This document shows positions 35,828 through 44,368 of a DNA stretch of 64,000 bases, piece after piece. Location: NCBI GenBank assembly GCA_035293985.1, contig DATGLS010000052.1, forward strand, positions 620,001 to 684,000. The letters run 5' to 3'. The position numbers and the translations under genes are program-made. The DNA is from JAVDCA01 sp035293985 (GTDB lineage Bacteria; Pseudomonadota; Alphaproteobacteria; Rhizobiales; Xanthobacteraceae). A model generated the notes under the pieces. It saw nothing but the letters and a program-made list of their open reading frames with translations. It searched no databases and had not been told where the DNA came from. Within the stretch, counting starts at the first letter, position 1, and each line of letters starts with the position of its first letter.

Positions 35828-36826
35828 CTACTGCGCCTCGATGCCCATCTCGTCGATCAGCTTGTCATAAGTCTTCTTGAAATCGTCGATGTGCTTGGTC
35901 AGGGCCGTGACTGTGTTGTCGGCGCGGCTCGGCACTTGCAGCCCGAAGCCGGTGAGCTGATCGCGCGCGGCCGCGTCCTCGAGGGCGCCGGCGATCTGCG
36001 CGTTGAGCCGCGCCTGCAACGTCGCCGGCATGCCCTTGGGGCCGAGCACGAAGATCTGGCCACGATAGCTGTAGTCGACGCGCCCGGTTTCCCGCACCGT
36101 CGGCACATCGGGCAGCGACGGCAGCCGCTGCTCGCCGGTCACGGCGAGCGCGATCAGCTTGCCGTCGGCGACGCGCGGCAGCACCAGCGTCGGCGTGTCG
36201 AAGACGATCTGCACCTGATCGCCGAGCAACGCCTGGATCATCGGCGCATTGCCGCGATAGGGCACGTGCACCATATCGATGCCGGCGAGCTTGACGAACT
36301 GCGAGCCGCCGAGGTGCTGCGGCCCGCCGATCCCCGACGAGCCCCAGTTGAGCTTGCCCGGATTGGCGCGGGCATAGTCGAGAAACTGGGCGAAGGTCGC
36401 AAAGCGCGGCCGGTTCGCCGCATTGGTCGCGATCACGAACATGTAGGAGTAAATGCTGGCTATCGGGGAGAAGTCGCGGCTCGGATGCCAGGCGAGGTGG
36501 GCAAGCTTGGGCAGCGTCGCGTGTGCGCTGGTCGTCATCAGCAACGTGTAGCCATCCGGCGCCGAGCGCATCAGCTCGGCGACCGCGACGGCCCCGCCGC
36601 CGCCCGGGCGCGACTCGACCAGAATCGGCTGGCCGAGCGTCTCGCCGAGGCGCTTGCCGACGATGCGCGCCACCACGTCGACCCCGCCGCCCGGCGCGAA
36701 GGGCACGAGCATGCGAATCGGGCGGACGGGGAATTTGTCCTGCGCGGCAGCAGGTGCGGCCGCCGCGATCGCGCACGCCGCCATGATCAGGGGGCGCGAG
36801 ATGATCGTGAGGATGTTCGCTCGCAT
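35828..36826 (-). CDS. Bug-family periplasmic solute-binding protein (tripartite tricarboxylate type)
   Basis: The protein has 332 residues from ATG 36826 and a signal peptide (MRANILTIISRPLIM to AAAAPAAAQD). The mature part has the Bug marks PIRMLVPFAPGGGVDVVARIV, ESRPGGGGAVAV, PDGYTLLMTT, NWGSSGIGGPQHLGG and VPYRGNAPMIQALLGDQV. It binds small carboxylates for TctAB-type transporters or sensor systems. No TctA or TctB is adjacent, as is usual for expanded Bug families. Confidence 0.88.
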   Translation of the reverse strand: MRANILTIISRPLIMAACAIAAAAPAAAQDKFPVRPIRMLVPFAPGGGVDVVARIVGKRLGETLGQPILVESRPGGGGAVAVAELMRSAPDGYTLLMTTSAHATLPKLAHLAWHPSRDFSPIASIYSYMFVIATNAANRPRFATFAQFLDYARANPGKLNWGSSGIGGPQHLGGSQFVKLAGIDMVHVPYRGNAPMIQALLGDQVQIVFDTPTLVLPRVADGKLIALAVTGEQRLPSLPDVPTVRETGRVDYSYRGQIFVLGPKGMPATLQARLNAQIAGALEDAAARDQLTGFGLQVPSRADNTVTALTKHIDDFKKTYDKLIDEMGIEAQ

Positions 36827-37114
36827 GGTCTGGTTCGTTCCTCCCGTCATCCCGCAGACTGGCCGGCGCCCGCCGAAGCATTTCGCGCGCGCTCGTCAAT
36901 GAGGATCGCCGGCCAGTTTCCGCGATCGGGGCGTCTCATGAAAAGAGAAATCATCCGGGTCGAGCCGCTCTCGACCTGGCTGGAACGTGAGTCCCGCCTC
37001 ACGGATTTTGTATAATCGTGCGCAAAACAGCACCGGCGCACGGCTCGGCCGGCCCACGCGATTGACTGGGAGGTCGGCCCCGCACACCATATCGACATCA
37101 ATGGGAGACCTGCC

Positions 37115-38320
37115 TTGAGCAATCGCCGAGACGCCGGCCGCCAGCAGATATTTCGCGCGATCCTGCCGCTTGCCCTTCCGCTTGCCCTCTTCGTCTGCGC
37201 CCTGGCGCTGGGGGGCTGCGATCGCAAGCCGGCGGCCGCCGCCGCGCCACCACCGCCGCCCGTAACGGTGGCGCATCCGTTGCAGAAGAACATCACCGAG
37301 TGGGACGAATATACCGGCCGTTTCCAGGCCGTCGAAACGGTCGAGGTTCGCGCGCGGGTCTCCGGCTACATCGACCAAGTCCATGTCAACGAGGGCCAGA
37401 TCGTCAAGCAGGGTGACCTCCTGTTCGTGATCGACCAGCGTCCGTTCCGCCTGGCGGTCGACCAGGCCAAGGCCGACCTTCAGCGCGCCCAGGCCAAGCT
37501 CGAGCTCGCGACGCTCGACGTTCAGCGCGCGACGCCGCTGATCCAGAACCAGACGCTGACCGGGCGCGAGTTCGACACCCGCAAATCCACCGAGCGCGAC
37601 GCCGAGGGTCAGGTCGCGTCGGCCGAGGCAGCCCTCAAGACGGCCGAGCTCAATCTCGAATGGACCGAGGTGCGCGCCCCGATCACCGGACGCATCTCCG
37701 ACAAGCGCGTCGACGCCGGTAATTTGATCACCGGCGGCGCCAGTGGGGCGACGCTGCTGACCGTCATCGTCTCGATCGATCCGATCCAGTTCATTTTCGA
37801 CGGCAGCGAAGCGGACTTCATCCGCTACCTGCGGCTCGCACGCGCCGGCGACCGGCCGTCGTCGCGCGACGCCCAGAACCCGGTGTCGGTGCGGCTCGCC
37901 GACGAGACCGAGTTCACCCATCACGGTCACATGGATTTCGTCGACAACGTGATCAATCCGAAGACCGGCACCATCCGCGGCCGCGCCGTCTTCGACAACA
38001 AGGACGGCTTCCTCACGCCCGGCTTCTTCGGGCGGCTGCGCCTGTTCGGCGGCAACCACGATGCGCTGCTGGTGCCGGACTCGGCGATCGCGTCCGACCA
38101 GTCGCGCAAGATCGTATTCACCGTCGCCGACGACGGCACGGTCGGCATCAAGCTGGTCGAGCTCGGGCCGATCGTCGACGGGCTGCGCGTCATCCGCTCC
38201 GGCCTCGCGGCGAGCGACCGCATCGTGATCGACGGGCTGCCGCGCGCGCGGCCGGGACAGAAGGTCAAGCCCGAGGACGGCGTGATCAAAGCCGTCGAGC
38301 CGCCCAAGGCGTCGCACTAG
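37115..38320 (+). CDS. RND efflux periplasmic adaptor (membrane fusion lipoprotein)
   Basis: The 401-residue protein has a signal sequence with lipobox LGGC near residue 34. A lipoyl/biotinyl-like domain (TGRFQAVETVEVRARVSGYIDQV, then EGQIVKQGDLLFVID) follows, then a coiled-coil hairpin (AKADLQRAQAKLELA), a beta-barrel and a membrane-proximal domain (KTGTIRGRAVFDN). It resembles AcrA/MexE. The start is TTG 37115, preceded by GGGAGA; the nearby ATG 37101 is out of frame and stops at once. The pump gene follows 40 bases later. Confidence 0.9.
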   Translation: MSNRRDAGRQQIFRAILPLALPLALFVCALALGGCDRKPAAAAAPPPPPVTVAHPLQKNITEWDEYTGRFQAVETVEVRARVSGYIDQVHVNEGQIVKQGDLLFVIDQRPFRLAVDQAKADLQRAQAKLELATLDVQRATPLIQNQTLTGREFDTRKSTERDAEGQVASAEAALKTAELNLEWTEVRAPITGRISDKRVDAGNLITGGASGATLLTVIVSIDPIQFIFDGSEADFIRYLRLARAGDRPSSRDAQNPVSVRLADETEFTHHGHMDFVDNVINPKTGTIRGRAVFDNKDGFLTPGFFGRLRLFGGNHDALLVPDSAIASDQSRKIVFTVADDGTVGIKLVELGPIVDGLRVIRSGLAASDRIVIDGLPRARPGQKVKPEDGVIKAVEPPKASH

Positions 38321-38360
38321 ACCGCACGACCTCGGTCGCGGGACATCGAAGGAACATCGG

Positions 38361-41300
38361 ATGCGCTTTTCCCATTTCTTCGTCGATCGGCCGATCTTTG
38401 CCGCCGTCATATCGATCCTCGTCACGATGGTCGGCTACATCTCGTATCGGGCGCTGCCCATCACCGAGTATCCCGAAATTGCGCCGCCGACCGTGGTGGT
38501 GAGCACGTCGTTCCCGGGCTCCTCCGCCGAGGTGCTGTCGCAGACCGTGGCGACGCCGATCGAGCAGGAGATCAACGGCGTCGACAACATGATCTACATG
38601 GTGTCGCAGGCGACCGGCGACGGCGTGCTGCAGATTTCCGTGGTGTTCAAGCCCGGCACCAATATCGACCAGGCGCAGGTGCTGACGCAGAACCGCGTCT
38701 CGAACGCTATACCGCGCCTGCCCACCCAGGTGCAGCAGCTCGGCGTCACGGTGCGCAAAGCGTCGCCCGACCTGATGCTGGTGATCCACCTGATCTCGCC
38801 CGACCACAGCCTCGACCAGGGCTACATCTCCAATTACGCGACCATCAACATCAAGGACGTGCTGACCCGCCTCGACGGCGTCGGCGACACGATCGTATTC
38901 GGCGCTCGCGACTATTCGATGCGCATCTGGCTCGACCCTGCCAAGGTGCAGTCGCGCAACCTCACCGCGGACGATGTGGTCGCGGCGCTGCGCGCCAACA
39001 ACGTGCAGGTCGCCGCCGGCGCCATCAACCAGCCGCCGGCGACCTCGCCCGGCGGCTTCCAGATCGCGGTGCAGACGCTCGGGCGGCTGTCGACTCCGGA
39101 GCAGTTCGGCGCCATCGTGGTGGCGACCGACGCCGACGGCCGGGTGACGCGCCTGCGCGACATCGCCCGCGTCGAGCTCGGCGCGCAGGACTATACGAGC
39201 AACGCCTATCTCGACAACCAGGTCGCCACCGCGATCGGCATCTACCAGCGCCCCGGATCGAACGCGCTCGCCACCGCCGCGACCGTGAAGGCGACGATGG
39301 ACGAGCTCGCCAAGAGCTTCCCGCCCGGCATGGCCTATCGCGTGGTCTACGACACCACCGAGTTCATCCAGCAGTCGGTCGACGAGGTGCAAAAGACGCT
39401 GCTGGAGGCGCTGGTGCTGGTGGTGATCGTGATCCTGCTGTTCCTGCAGACCTGGCGCGCCGCCATCATTCCGATCGTCGCCATCCCGGTCTCGCTGGTC
39501 GGCACCTTCTTCGTGATGACGGCGTTCGGCTTCTCGCTCAACAATCTCACTTTGTTCGGCCTCGTGCTCGCGATCGGCATCGTGGTCGACGACGCCATCG
39601 TGGTGGTCGAGAATGTCGAGCGCTACCTGCGCGAGGGGATGAGCCCGCGCGAGGCTGCACACCGCACCATGGACGAGGTCGGCGGCGCACTGATCGCGAT
39701 CGCGCTGGTGCTGTGCGCGGTGTTCATCCCGAGCGCGTTCATCAGCGGCATCTCCGGGCAGTTCTACCGCCAGTTCGCGCTGACCATCACGGCCTCGACC
39801 ATCATTTCGGCGACGGTATCGCTGACGCTGTCGCCGGCACTCGCCGCGCTGCTGCTCGAGCCGCACGGCGACGAACCGGGATCGGGAGTGTGGCGCACGC
39901 TCGGCCGGCCGTTCAATGCGTTCTTCGGCGCCTTCAACCGCGGCTTCGCCCGCCTGTCGAACGGCTATGGCGCGTTGACGGGGCGCCTCATCCGGGTCTC
40001 GATTGTGATGCTGGTCGTCTACGCCGCGCTGATCGGCATGACCTATGTCGAGTTCGGCCGCACGCCCACCGGCTTCATCCCGCAGCTCGACCGCGGCTAT
40101 TTCATCGTCGCCGTCACGCTGCCGCCGGGCGCGAGCCTCGAACGCACCGATGCAGCGATGAAGCGCGCCTCCACCATCCTGATGAGCCGTCCCGGCATCG
40201 CCCACGCGGTGACGTTCGCGGGCTTCGACGGCGCGACCTTCACCAACGCGCCGAATTCCGGCGTCGTGTTCGTCACCCTGAAGCCGTTCGATGAGCGCCA
40301 GCGCGAAGGGCTGACCGGCACCGGCATCCTCAACGATTTGCGGGCGCAGATGCTGGCGATTCGCGAGGCCTTCGTGCTCGTGATCCCGCCGCCGTCGGTG
40401 CCGGGCATCGGCACCGGCGGCGGCTTCAAGCTCTATGTCCAGGACCGCGCCGGGCGCGGCCCGCGCGCGCTCGAGCAGGCGGTCGGCATGGTGACGCGCG
40501 ACGCCAACCAGACGGCCGGCCTCGTCCAGGTGTTCACCTTGTTCAACACGTCGACGCCGCAGGTCTATGCCGACATCGATCGGGTCAAGGCGGAGATGAT
40601 CGGGGTGCCGATCACCAACTTCTTCAACACACTGTCGACCTACATGGGCTCGACCTTCGTCAACGACTTCAACATCCTCGGCCGCACCTACCGGGTCACG
40701 GCGCAGGCAGACAATCCATTCCGCCTCGACGTGCGCGACGTCGCCAACCTGCGCACCCGCTCGACCGCCGGCGAGATGGTGCCGCTCGGCGCGGTCGCGA
40801 CCTTCCACGAGATCACCGGGCCGTACCGCGTGCCGCGCTACAACCTGTTTCCGGCCGCCGAGGTCCAGGGCGCGACGATCCCCGGCTTCTCGACCGGCCA
40901 GGCAATCGCCGCGATGGAGCGCATCCTGTCCAAGGACCTGCCGGCCGGCTTCGGCTACGAATGGACCGAGATCGCGCTGCAGGAGAAGCTCGCCGCCAAC
41001 ACGATCGCGACGGTGTTCAGCCTCGCGGTCGCGTTCGTGTTCCTGCTGCTCGCCGCGCAGTACGAGAGCCTGTCGCTGCCGTTTGCCGTGATCCTGATCG
41101 TGCCGATGTGCCTGTTCGCGGCGTTCAGCGGCGTCATCCTGCGCGGCATGGACAACAACATCCTCACCCAGATCGGCCTCGTGGTGCTGGTCGGCCTCGC
41201 GGCGAAGAACGCGATCCTGATCGTCGAGTTCGCCCGCCAGGCGGAGGAGCGCGGCGAGAGCCGGCGCGACGCGGCGATCTCCGCCGCCCGCACCCGGCTG

Positions 41301-41543
41301 CGGCCGATCCTGATGACTTCCTTCGCCTTCATCCTCGGCGTGGTGCCGCTCGTCACCGCGACCGGCGCCGGCGCCGAGATGCGCCAGGCCCTGGGCACCG
41401 CCGTGTTCTTCGGAATGCTCGGCGTCACCCTGTTCGGGCTTCTGTTCACGCCGATCTTCTACGTGCTGGTGCGGCAGGTGGCCTCGCTCGGCCGCAGGCC
41501 GAAGTCAATCGTGGCGCCGAAGCCGAGCGACGCCATCGCCTGA
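38361..41543 (+). CDS. RND multidrug efflux pump, HAE1 type (MexF/AcrB-like)
   Basis: The 1060-residue inner-membrane protein has twelve predicted helices and two large periplasmic loops. Key features are FFVDRPIFAAVISI at the N-terminus, the proton-relay segment GIVVDDAIVVVENVERYL in helix 4, and VGLAAKNAILIVEFARQ in helix 10. It exports hydrophobic or amphiphilic compounds using proton flow. It forms an operon with the adaptor. No outer-membrane TolC-like factor is present in this window, so it must borrow one from elsewhere. Confidence 0.95.
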   Translation: MRFSHFFVDRPIFAAVISILVTMVGYISYRALPITEYPEIAPPTVVVSTSFPGSSAEVLSQTVATPIEQEINGVDNMIYMVSQATGDGVLQISVVFKPGTNIDQAQVLTQNRVSNAIPRLPTQVQQLGVTVRKASPDLMLVIHLISPDHSLDQGYISNYATINIKDVLTRLDGVGDTIVFGARDYSMRIWLDPAKVQSRNLTADDVVAALRANNVQVAAGAINQPPATSPGGFQIAVQTLGRLSTPEQFGAIVVATDADGRVTRLRDIARVELGAQDYTSNAYLDNQVATAIGIYQRPGSNALATAATVKATMDELAKSFPPGMAYRVVYDTTEFIQQSVDEVQKTLLEALVLVVIVILLFLQTWRAAIIPIVAIPVSLVGTFFVMTAFGFSLNNLTLFGLVLAIGIVVDDAIVVVENVERYLREGMSPREAAHRTMDEVGGALIAIALVLCAVFIPSAFISGISGQFYRQFALTITASTIISATVSLTLSPALAALLLEPHGDEPGSGVWRTLGRPFNAFFGAFNRGFARLSNGYGALTGRLIRVSIVMLVVYAALIGMTYVEFGRTPTGFIPQLDRGYFIVAVTLPPGASLERTDAAMKRASTILMSRPGIAHAVTFAGFDGATFTNAPNSGVVFVTLKPFDERQREGLTGTGILNDLRAQMLAIREAFVLVIPPPSVPGIGTGGGFKLYVQDRAGRGPRALEQAVGMVTRDANQTAGLVQVFTLFNTSTPQVYADIDRVKAEMIGVPITNFFNTLSTYMGSTFVNDFNILGRTYRVTAQADNPFRLDVRDVANLRTRSTAGEMVPLGAVATFHEITGPYRVPRYNLFPAAEVQGATIPGFSTGQAIAAMERILSKDLPAGFGYEWTEIALQEKLAANTIATVFSLAVAFVFLLLAAQYESLSLPFAVILIVPMCLFAAFSGVILRGMDNNILTQIGLVVLVGLAAKNAILIVEFARQAEERGESRRDAAISAARTRLRPILMTSFAFILGVVPLVTATGAGAEMRQALGTAVFFGMLGVTLFGLLFTPIFYVLVRQVASLGRRPKSIVAPKPSDAIA

Positions 41544-41561
41544 TCGCCCGTTCCGCGGCTC

Positions 41562-41586
41562 AAGTCATGCGGCACGCGCATGACTT
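41562..41586 (+). terminator. Hairpin downstream of the RND operon
   Basis: A perfect 10-base stem AAGTCATGCG/CGCATGACTT with loop GCACG starts 18 bases after the pump stop. A second small GGCC/GGCC hairpin and ATTTTT follow within 25 bases. The pair probably acts as terminator. Confidence 0.55.
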
Positions 41587-41599
41587 TAGGGGCCTTCGG

Positions 41600-41760
41600 G
41601 CCGGAATTTTTCGCTTCGAAAATACAATCGGTCGGCACTACCGCCGACACTCGAAATACAATGCAAGCTATTGTAGCGTCAGGCAAAAATACAGAGAGCC
41701 AAGACAAGGAAAAACAATGGGAAAACAATGGAAAATACAATGGGGCGAATAAGGCGTTCA
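41600..41760. other. AT-rich islet with repeated AATACAAT units in a gene-free gap
   Basis: The gap 41544-42000 holds no recognisable gene. This 160-base part is far richer in A than its surroundings. It contains GAAAATACAATC near 41618, GAAATACAATGC near 41653 and GAAAATACAATGG near 41731, plus AAACAATGG repeats at 41713-41729. A frame of 89 codons crosses it (41580-41849) but shows no family resemblance and no ribosome binding site. It looks like foreign or regulatory DNA. Confidence 0.5.
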
Positions 41761-42000
41761 TTGTTCTTGGGGCGTCCGGCCGTGACGACGCGCCGATTGG
41801 GCCGCTCTGGGCGCATGGCTCGCGCGGACCGGCGGGGTCATTGAAATGAAAAGCGCCTCGCCCGCGGGGCGCGAGACGCAATTCGACAACTCTCATTTAT
41901 GCCATTACGCCAATTTCCGCGGGCACGCTACGCATCGGTGCATCTATCCCCGCAGTTCAGGGGCAGGCCCGACCATATCGCGCTGGTCGGACGCCTTTCC

Positions 42001-43692
42001 TCATCCCCTCTGTTTCTCGCGCTCCCGCGCCGCCGCGCCGATCTTGGTCAACGTCATCACCGGCGTGATCGCGTCGGGATCGATCTTGAGCTGGATCACG
42101 GCGGGTTTGCCAGAGGCCTGCGCCGCCTTGAAGGCGGCGGGGAAGTCCTCGGTCTTCTCAACGACGATGCCAAAGCCGCCGAATGACTTCGCATAGGCGA
42201 CGAAGTCCGGGTTCTTGAGCACCGTCGCCGACACCCGGCCCGGGTACTCGCGCTCCTGATGCATGCGGATGGTGCCGTAGAGCCCATTGTCGGCGATCAC
42301 CGTGATGACCGGCAGATCGTACTGCGCGGCGGTCGCGTATTCCTGCGAGTTCATCAGGAAATCGCCATCGCCGGCGATGCACACCACCATGCGGTCCGGA
42401 TAGAGCCGCTTGATGCCGATCGCCGCCGGCACGCCATAACCCATCGAGCCCGAGGTCGGCGCGACGTGCTGGCCGTAGCGGCGGAAGCGGAAGAAGCGGT
42501 GCACCCACGACGCGAAGTTGCCGGCGCCGTTGGTGATGATCGCGTCTTCCGGCAGGTTGTCACGCAGCCAGACCATCACGGCACCGAGATTGACGCCGCC
42601 CGGCTGCGCGGTCGGCTGCTCGGTCCAGGCGAGGTAGTCGTCGTGCGCCGTCTTGGTGCCGGCGCGCCATTTGATCTCGTTCGGCGGCTGCAATCCCTCG
42701 GCGGCCGCCGCGAAGGCGGTTGGCGAGGCGTGAATCGCGAGGTGCGGCTTGTAGACGCGGCCGAGCTCCTCGGCGCCCGGGTGCACGTGCACGAAGGTCA
42801 TCTGCGGGCCCGGGATGTCGATCAGCTCGTAGCTCTGCGACGGCATCTCGCCGAGCCGGCCGCCGACCAGCAGGACGAGATCGGCTTCCTTGATGCGTGC
42901 GATCAGCTTCGGGTTCGGGCCTATGCCGAGGTCGCCCGCATAGCAGGGGTGCAGCGCGTCGAACAGCGGGCCGCGGCGGAAGGTGGTCGCGGTCGCCAGC
43001 GCGAAGCGCTCGGCGAAGCGGGCGATTGCGGCATGCGCGGGCGCCGACCAGCGGCTGCCGCCGAGCAGCATCACGGGGCGCTCGGCCGCCCACAGCATCT
43101 TCTGCAGCTTCATCATGTCGGTCGCGCCCGGCCAGGTTTCGACCGGCTCGAAGGCGGGCGCGTTCGGCACGTCGACGCGCTCCGTGAGCATGTCTTCCGG
43201 GATCGCGACGACCACCGGACCGGGCCGGCCGCTGGTCGCCATGTAGAAGGCGCGCGAGACGATCTCCGGCACCCGCGCCGGATCGTCGATCTCGACCGCC
43301 CACTTCGCCATGCCGCCGAAGGCGGCGCGATAGTCGAGCTCCTGGAACGCGTCGCGGCCCTTCATGTCGCGGGCGATCTGGCCGACGAACACGATCAGCG
43401 GCGTCGAATCCTGATGCGCGATGTGCACGCCGTGCGCCGCATTGGTGGAGCCCGGCCCGCGGGTGACGAAGCAGATGCCGGGCCGGCCGGTCGCCTTGCC
43501 GACCGCTTCGGCCATGAACGAGGCGCCGCCCTCGTGGCGGCACACCGTGACCTCGATCGCGCGGTCGTGGAACGCGTCGAGCACCGCGAGGTAGCTCTCG
43601 CCCGGCACGCAGAAGACGTGCTGCACGCCGTTGACGATCAGCTGATCGACCAGCACCTCGGCGGCGGTCCGCATATTGTCCTTGGCACGCAT
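42001..43692 (-). CDS. Thiamine diphosphate-dependent enzyme, acetolactate synthase-like
   Basis: The 563-residue protein has the three ThDP-enzyme domains. The catalytic Glu54 is in CRHEGGASFMAEA, a central domain follows (WPGATDMMKLQKMLWAAERPVMLLGG), and the ThDP/Mg motif GDGDFLMNSQEYATAAQY ... NGLYG lies near residues 440-470. It resembles acetolactate synthase large subunits, glyoxylate carboligase and related decarboxylases. There is no small subunit gene nearby, so biosynthetic AHAS is unlikely. The substrate is unknown. It lies 77 bases downstream of the NIPSNAP gene in the same direction. ATG 43674 is an alternative start. Confidence 0.88.
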   Translation of the reverse strand: MRAKDNMRTAAEVLVDQLIVNGVQHVFCVPGESYLAVLDAFHDRAIEVTVCRHEGGASFMAEAVGKATGRPGICFVTRGPGSTNAAHGVHIAHQDSTPLIVFVGQIARDMKGRDAFQELDYRAAFGGMAKWAVEIDDPARVPEIVSRAFYMATSGRPGPVVVAIPEDMLTERVDVPNAPAFEPVETWPGATDMMKLQKMLWAAERPVMLLGGSRWSAPAHAAIARFAERFALATATTFRRGPLFDALHPCYAGDLGIGPNPKLIARIKEADLVLLVGGRLGEMPSQSYELIDIPGPQMTFVHVHPGAEELGRVYKPHLAIHASPTAFAAAAEGLQPPNEIKWRAGTKTAHDDYLAWTEQPTAQPGGVNLGAVMVWLRDNLPEDAIITNGAGNFASWVHRFFRFRRYGQHVAPTSGSMGYGVPAAIGIKRLYPDRMVVCIAGDGDFLMNSQEYATAAQYDLPVITVIADNGLYGTIRMHQEREYPGRVSATVLKNPDFVAYAKSFGGFGIVVEKTEDFPAAFKAAQASGKPAVIQLKIDPDAITPVMTLTKIGAAAREREKQRG

Positions 43693-43769
43693 GAACGTCT
43701 CCACGAATATCGTTGCAATGTTGCGGCGTCGCGGGGACGCGTCCGGCGCGCCCCCGCGGAGCCGCAATC

Positions 43770-44093
43770 CTACCGTTTGATCGGCGCGAATTTCGCCGGG
43801 ATCATGAGGTTGTTCTTCTGCCCGACCAGATAGCCGGAATCGACCATCTTGTTGGCGTACTCGACCCACTCGGGGTCCTTCCACATGTTGGCGCGCTTCT
43901 GCATGCGATCGTTGGCATCTTCGTAACACCAGACATGCACGAGCGTATTGACCTCGCCGGATTCGGTGAACATGTAGCAGAGCGGCTGGCCGAGATGCCG
44001 CGTCTGCGCGGCAAATCCGTGCTTTTCATAGAGGTCGAGATGGGCGGCCGTCTTGCCCGGCTTGATGGTGTAGTAGCGGTGATCGATCAGCAC
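43770..44093 (-). CDS. NIPSNAP-family protein
   Basis: About 107 residues from GTG 44093. They begin IDHRYYTIKPGKTAAHLDLYEKHG and contain VWCYEDANDRMQKRANMWKDPEW, typical of NIPSNAP ferredoxin-like dimers. Such proteins often sit beside catabolic enzymes and their role is unclear. The GTG start is supported by AGGAGGT ending 4 bases upstream; the longer open frame upstream runs through repeat DNA and is not protein-like. It is the probable first gene of an operon with the ThDP enzyme. Confidence 0.8.
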   Translation of the reverse strand: MLIDHRYYTIKPGKTAAHLDLYEKHGFAAQTRHLGQPLCYMFTESGEVNTLVHVWCYEDANDRMQKRANMWKDPEWVEYANKMVDSGYLVGQKNNLMIPAKFAPIKR

Positions 44094-44180
44094 GCTGACC
44101 TCCTGTTGAAGGCGCCGCGATGCGGCGCGGGTAAGGCGCGCATCATTCGGAAACGCGCGCGGCGCGGTCAAGCCTCTCTG

Positions 44181-44360
44181 CTCCCCTCCCCGCGCGCACG
44201 ACGCGCGTGGCGGGGAGGGGTCGGGTGCGGGGGGCGCCGCCTGCTCCGAGCAAGCGTCAGGCGCGCCCATCGCGAATTCAGAGCAAGCGTAGGCCCCCCG
44301 CCCCTCGCTCGGCAGCTTCGCTGCGTCACGCGACCCTCCCCGCCAAGGGGCGGCAGGGTG
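44181..44360. repeat. GC-rich inverted repeat (CTCCCCTCCCCGC family)
   Basis: Left arm 44181-44235 (CTCCCCTCCCCGC ... GGGGAGGGGTCGGG) and right arm 44291-44360 (GCCCCCCGCCCCTCGCTCGG ... CCTCCCCGCCAAGGGG) are inverted relative to each other. Each forms its own hairpin. The element covers the gap between the divergent NIPSNAP and kinase genes and therefore both leader regions. Confidence 0.65.
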
Positions 44361-44368
44361 ACACCCCG

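Noticed and set aside
38286..40808. 840-codon minus-strand frame antisense to the RND pump gene
   Set aside because: Same GC artefact; composition (Arg, Asp, His, Gly, Ala) is not protein-like and the plus-strand pump is unmistakable.
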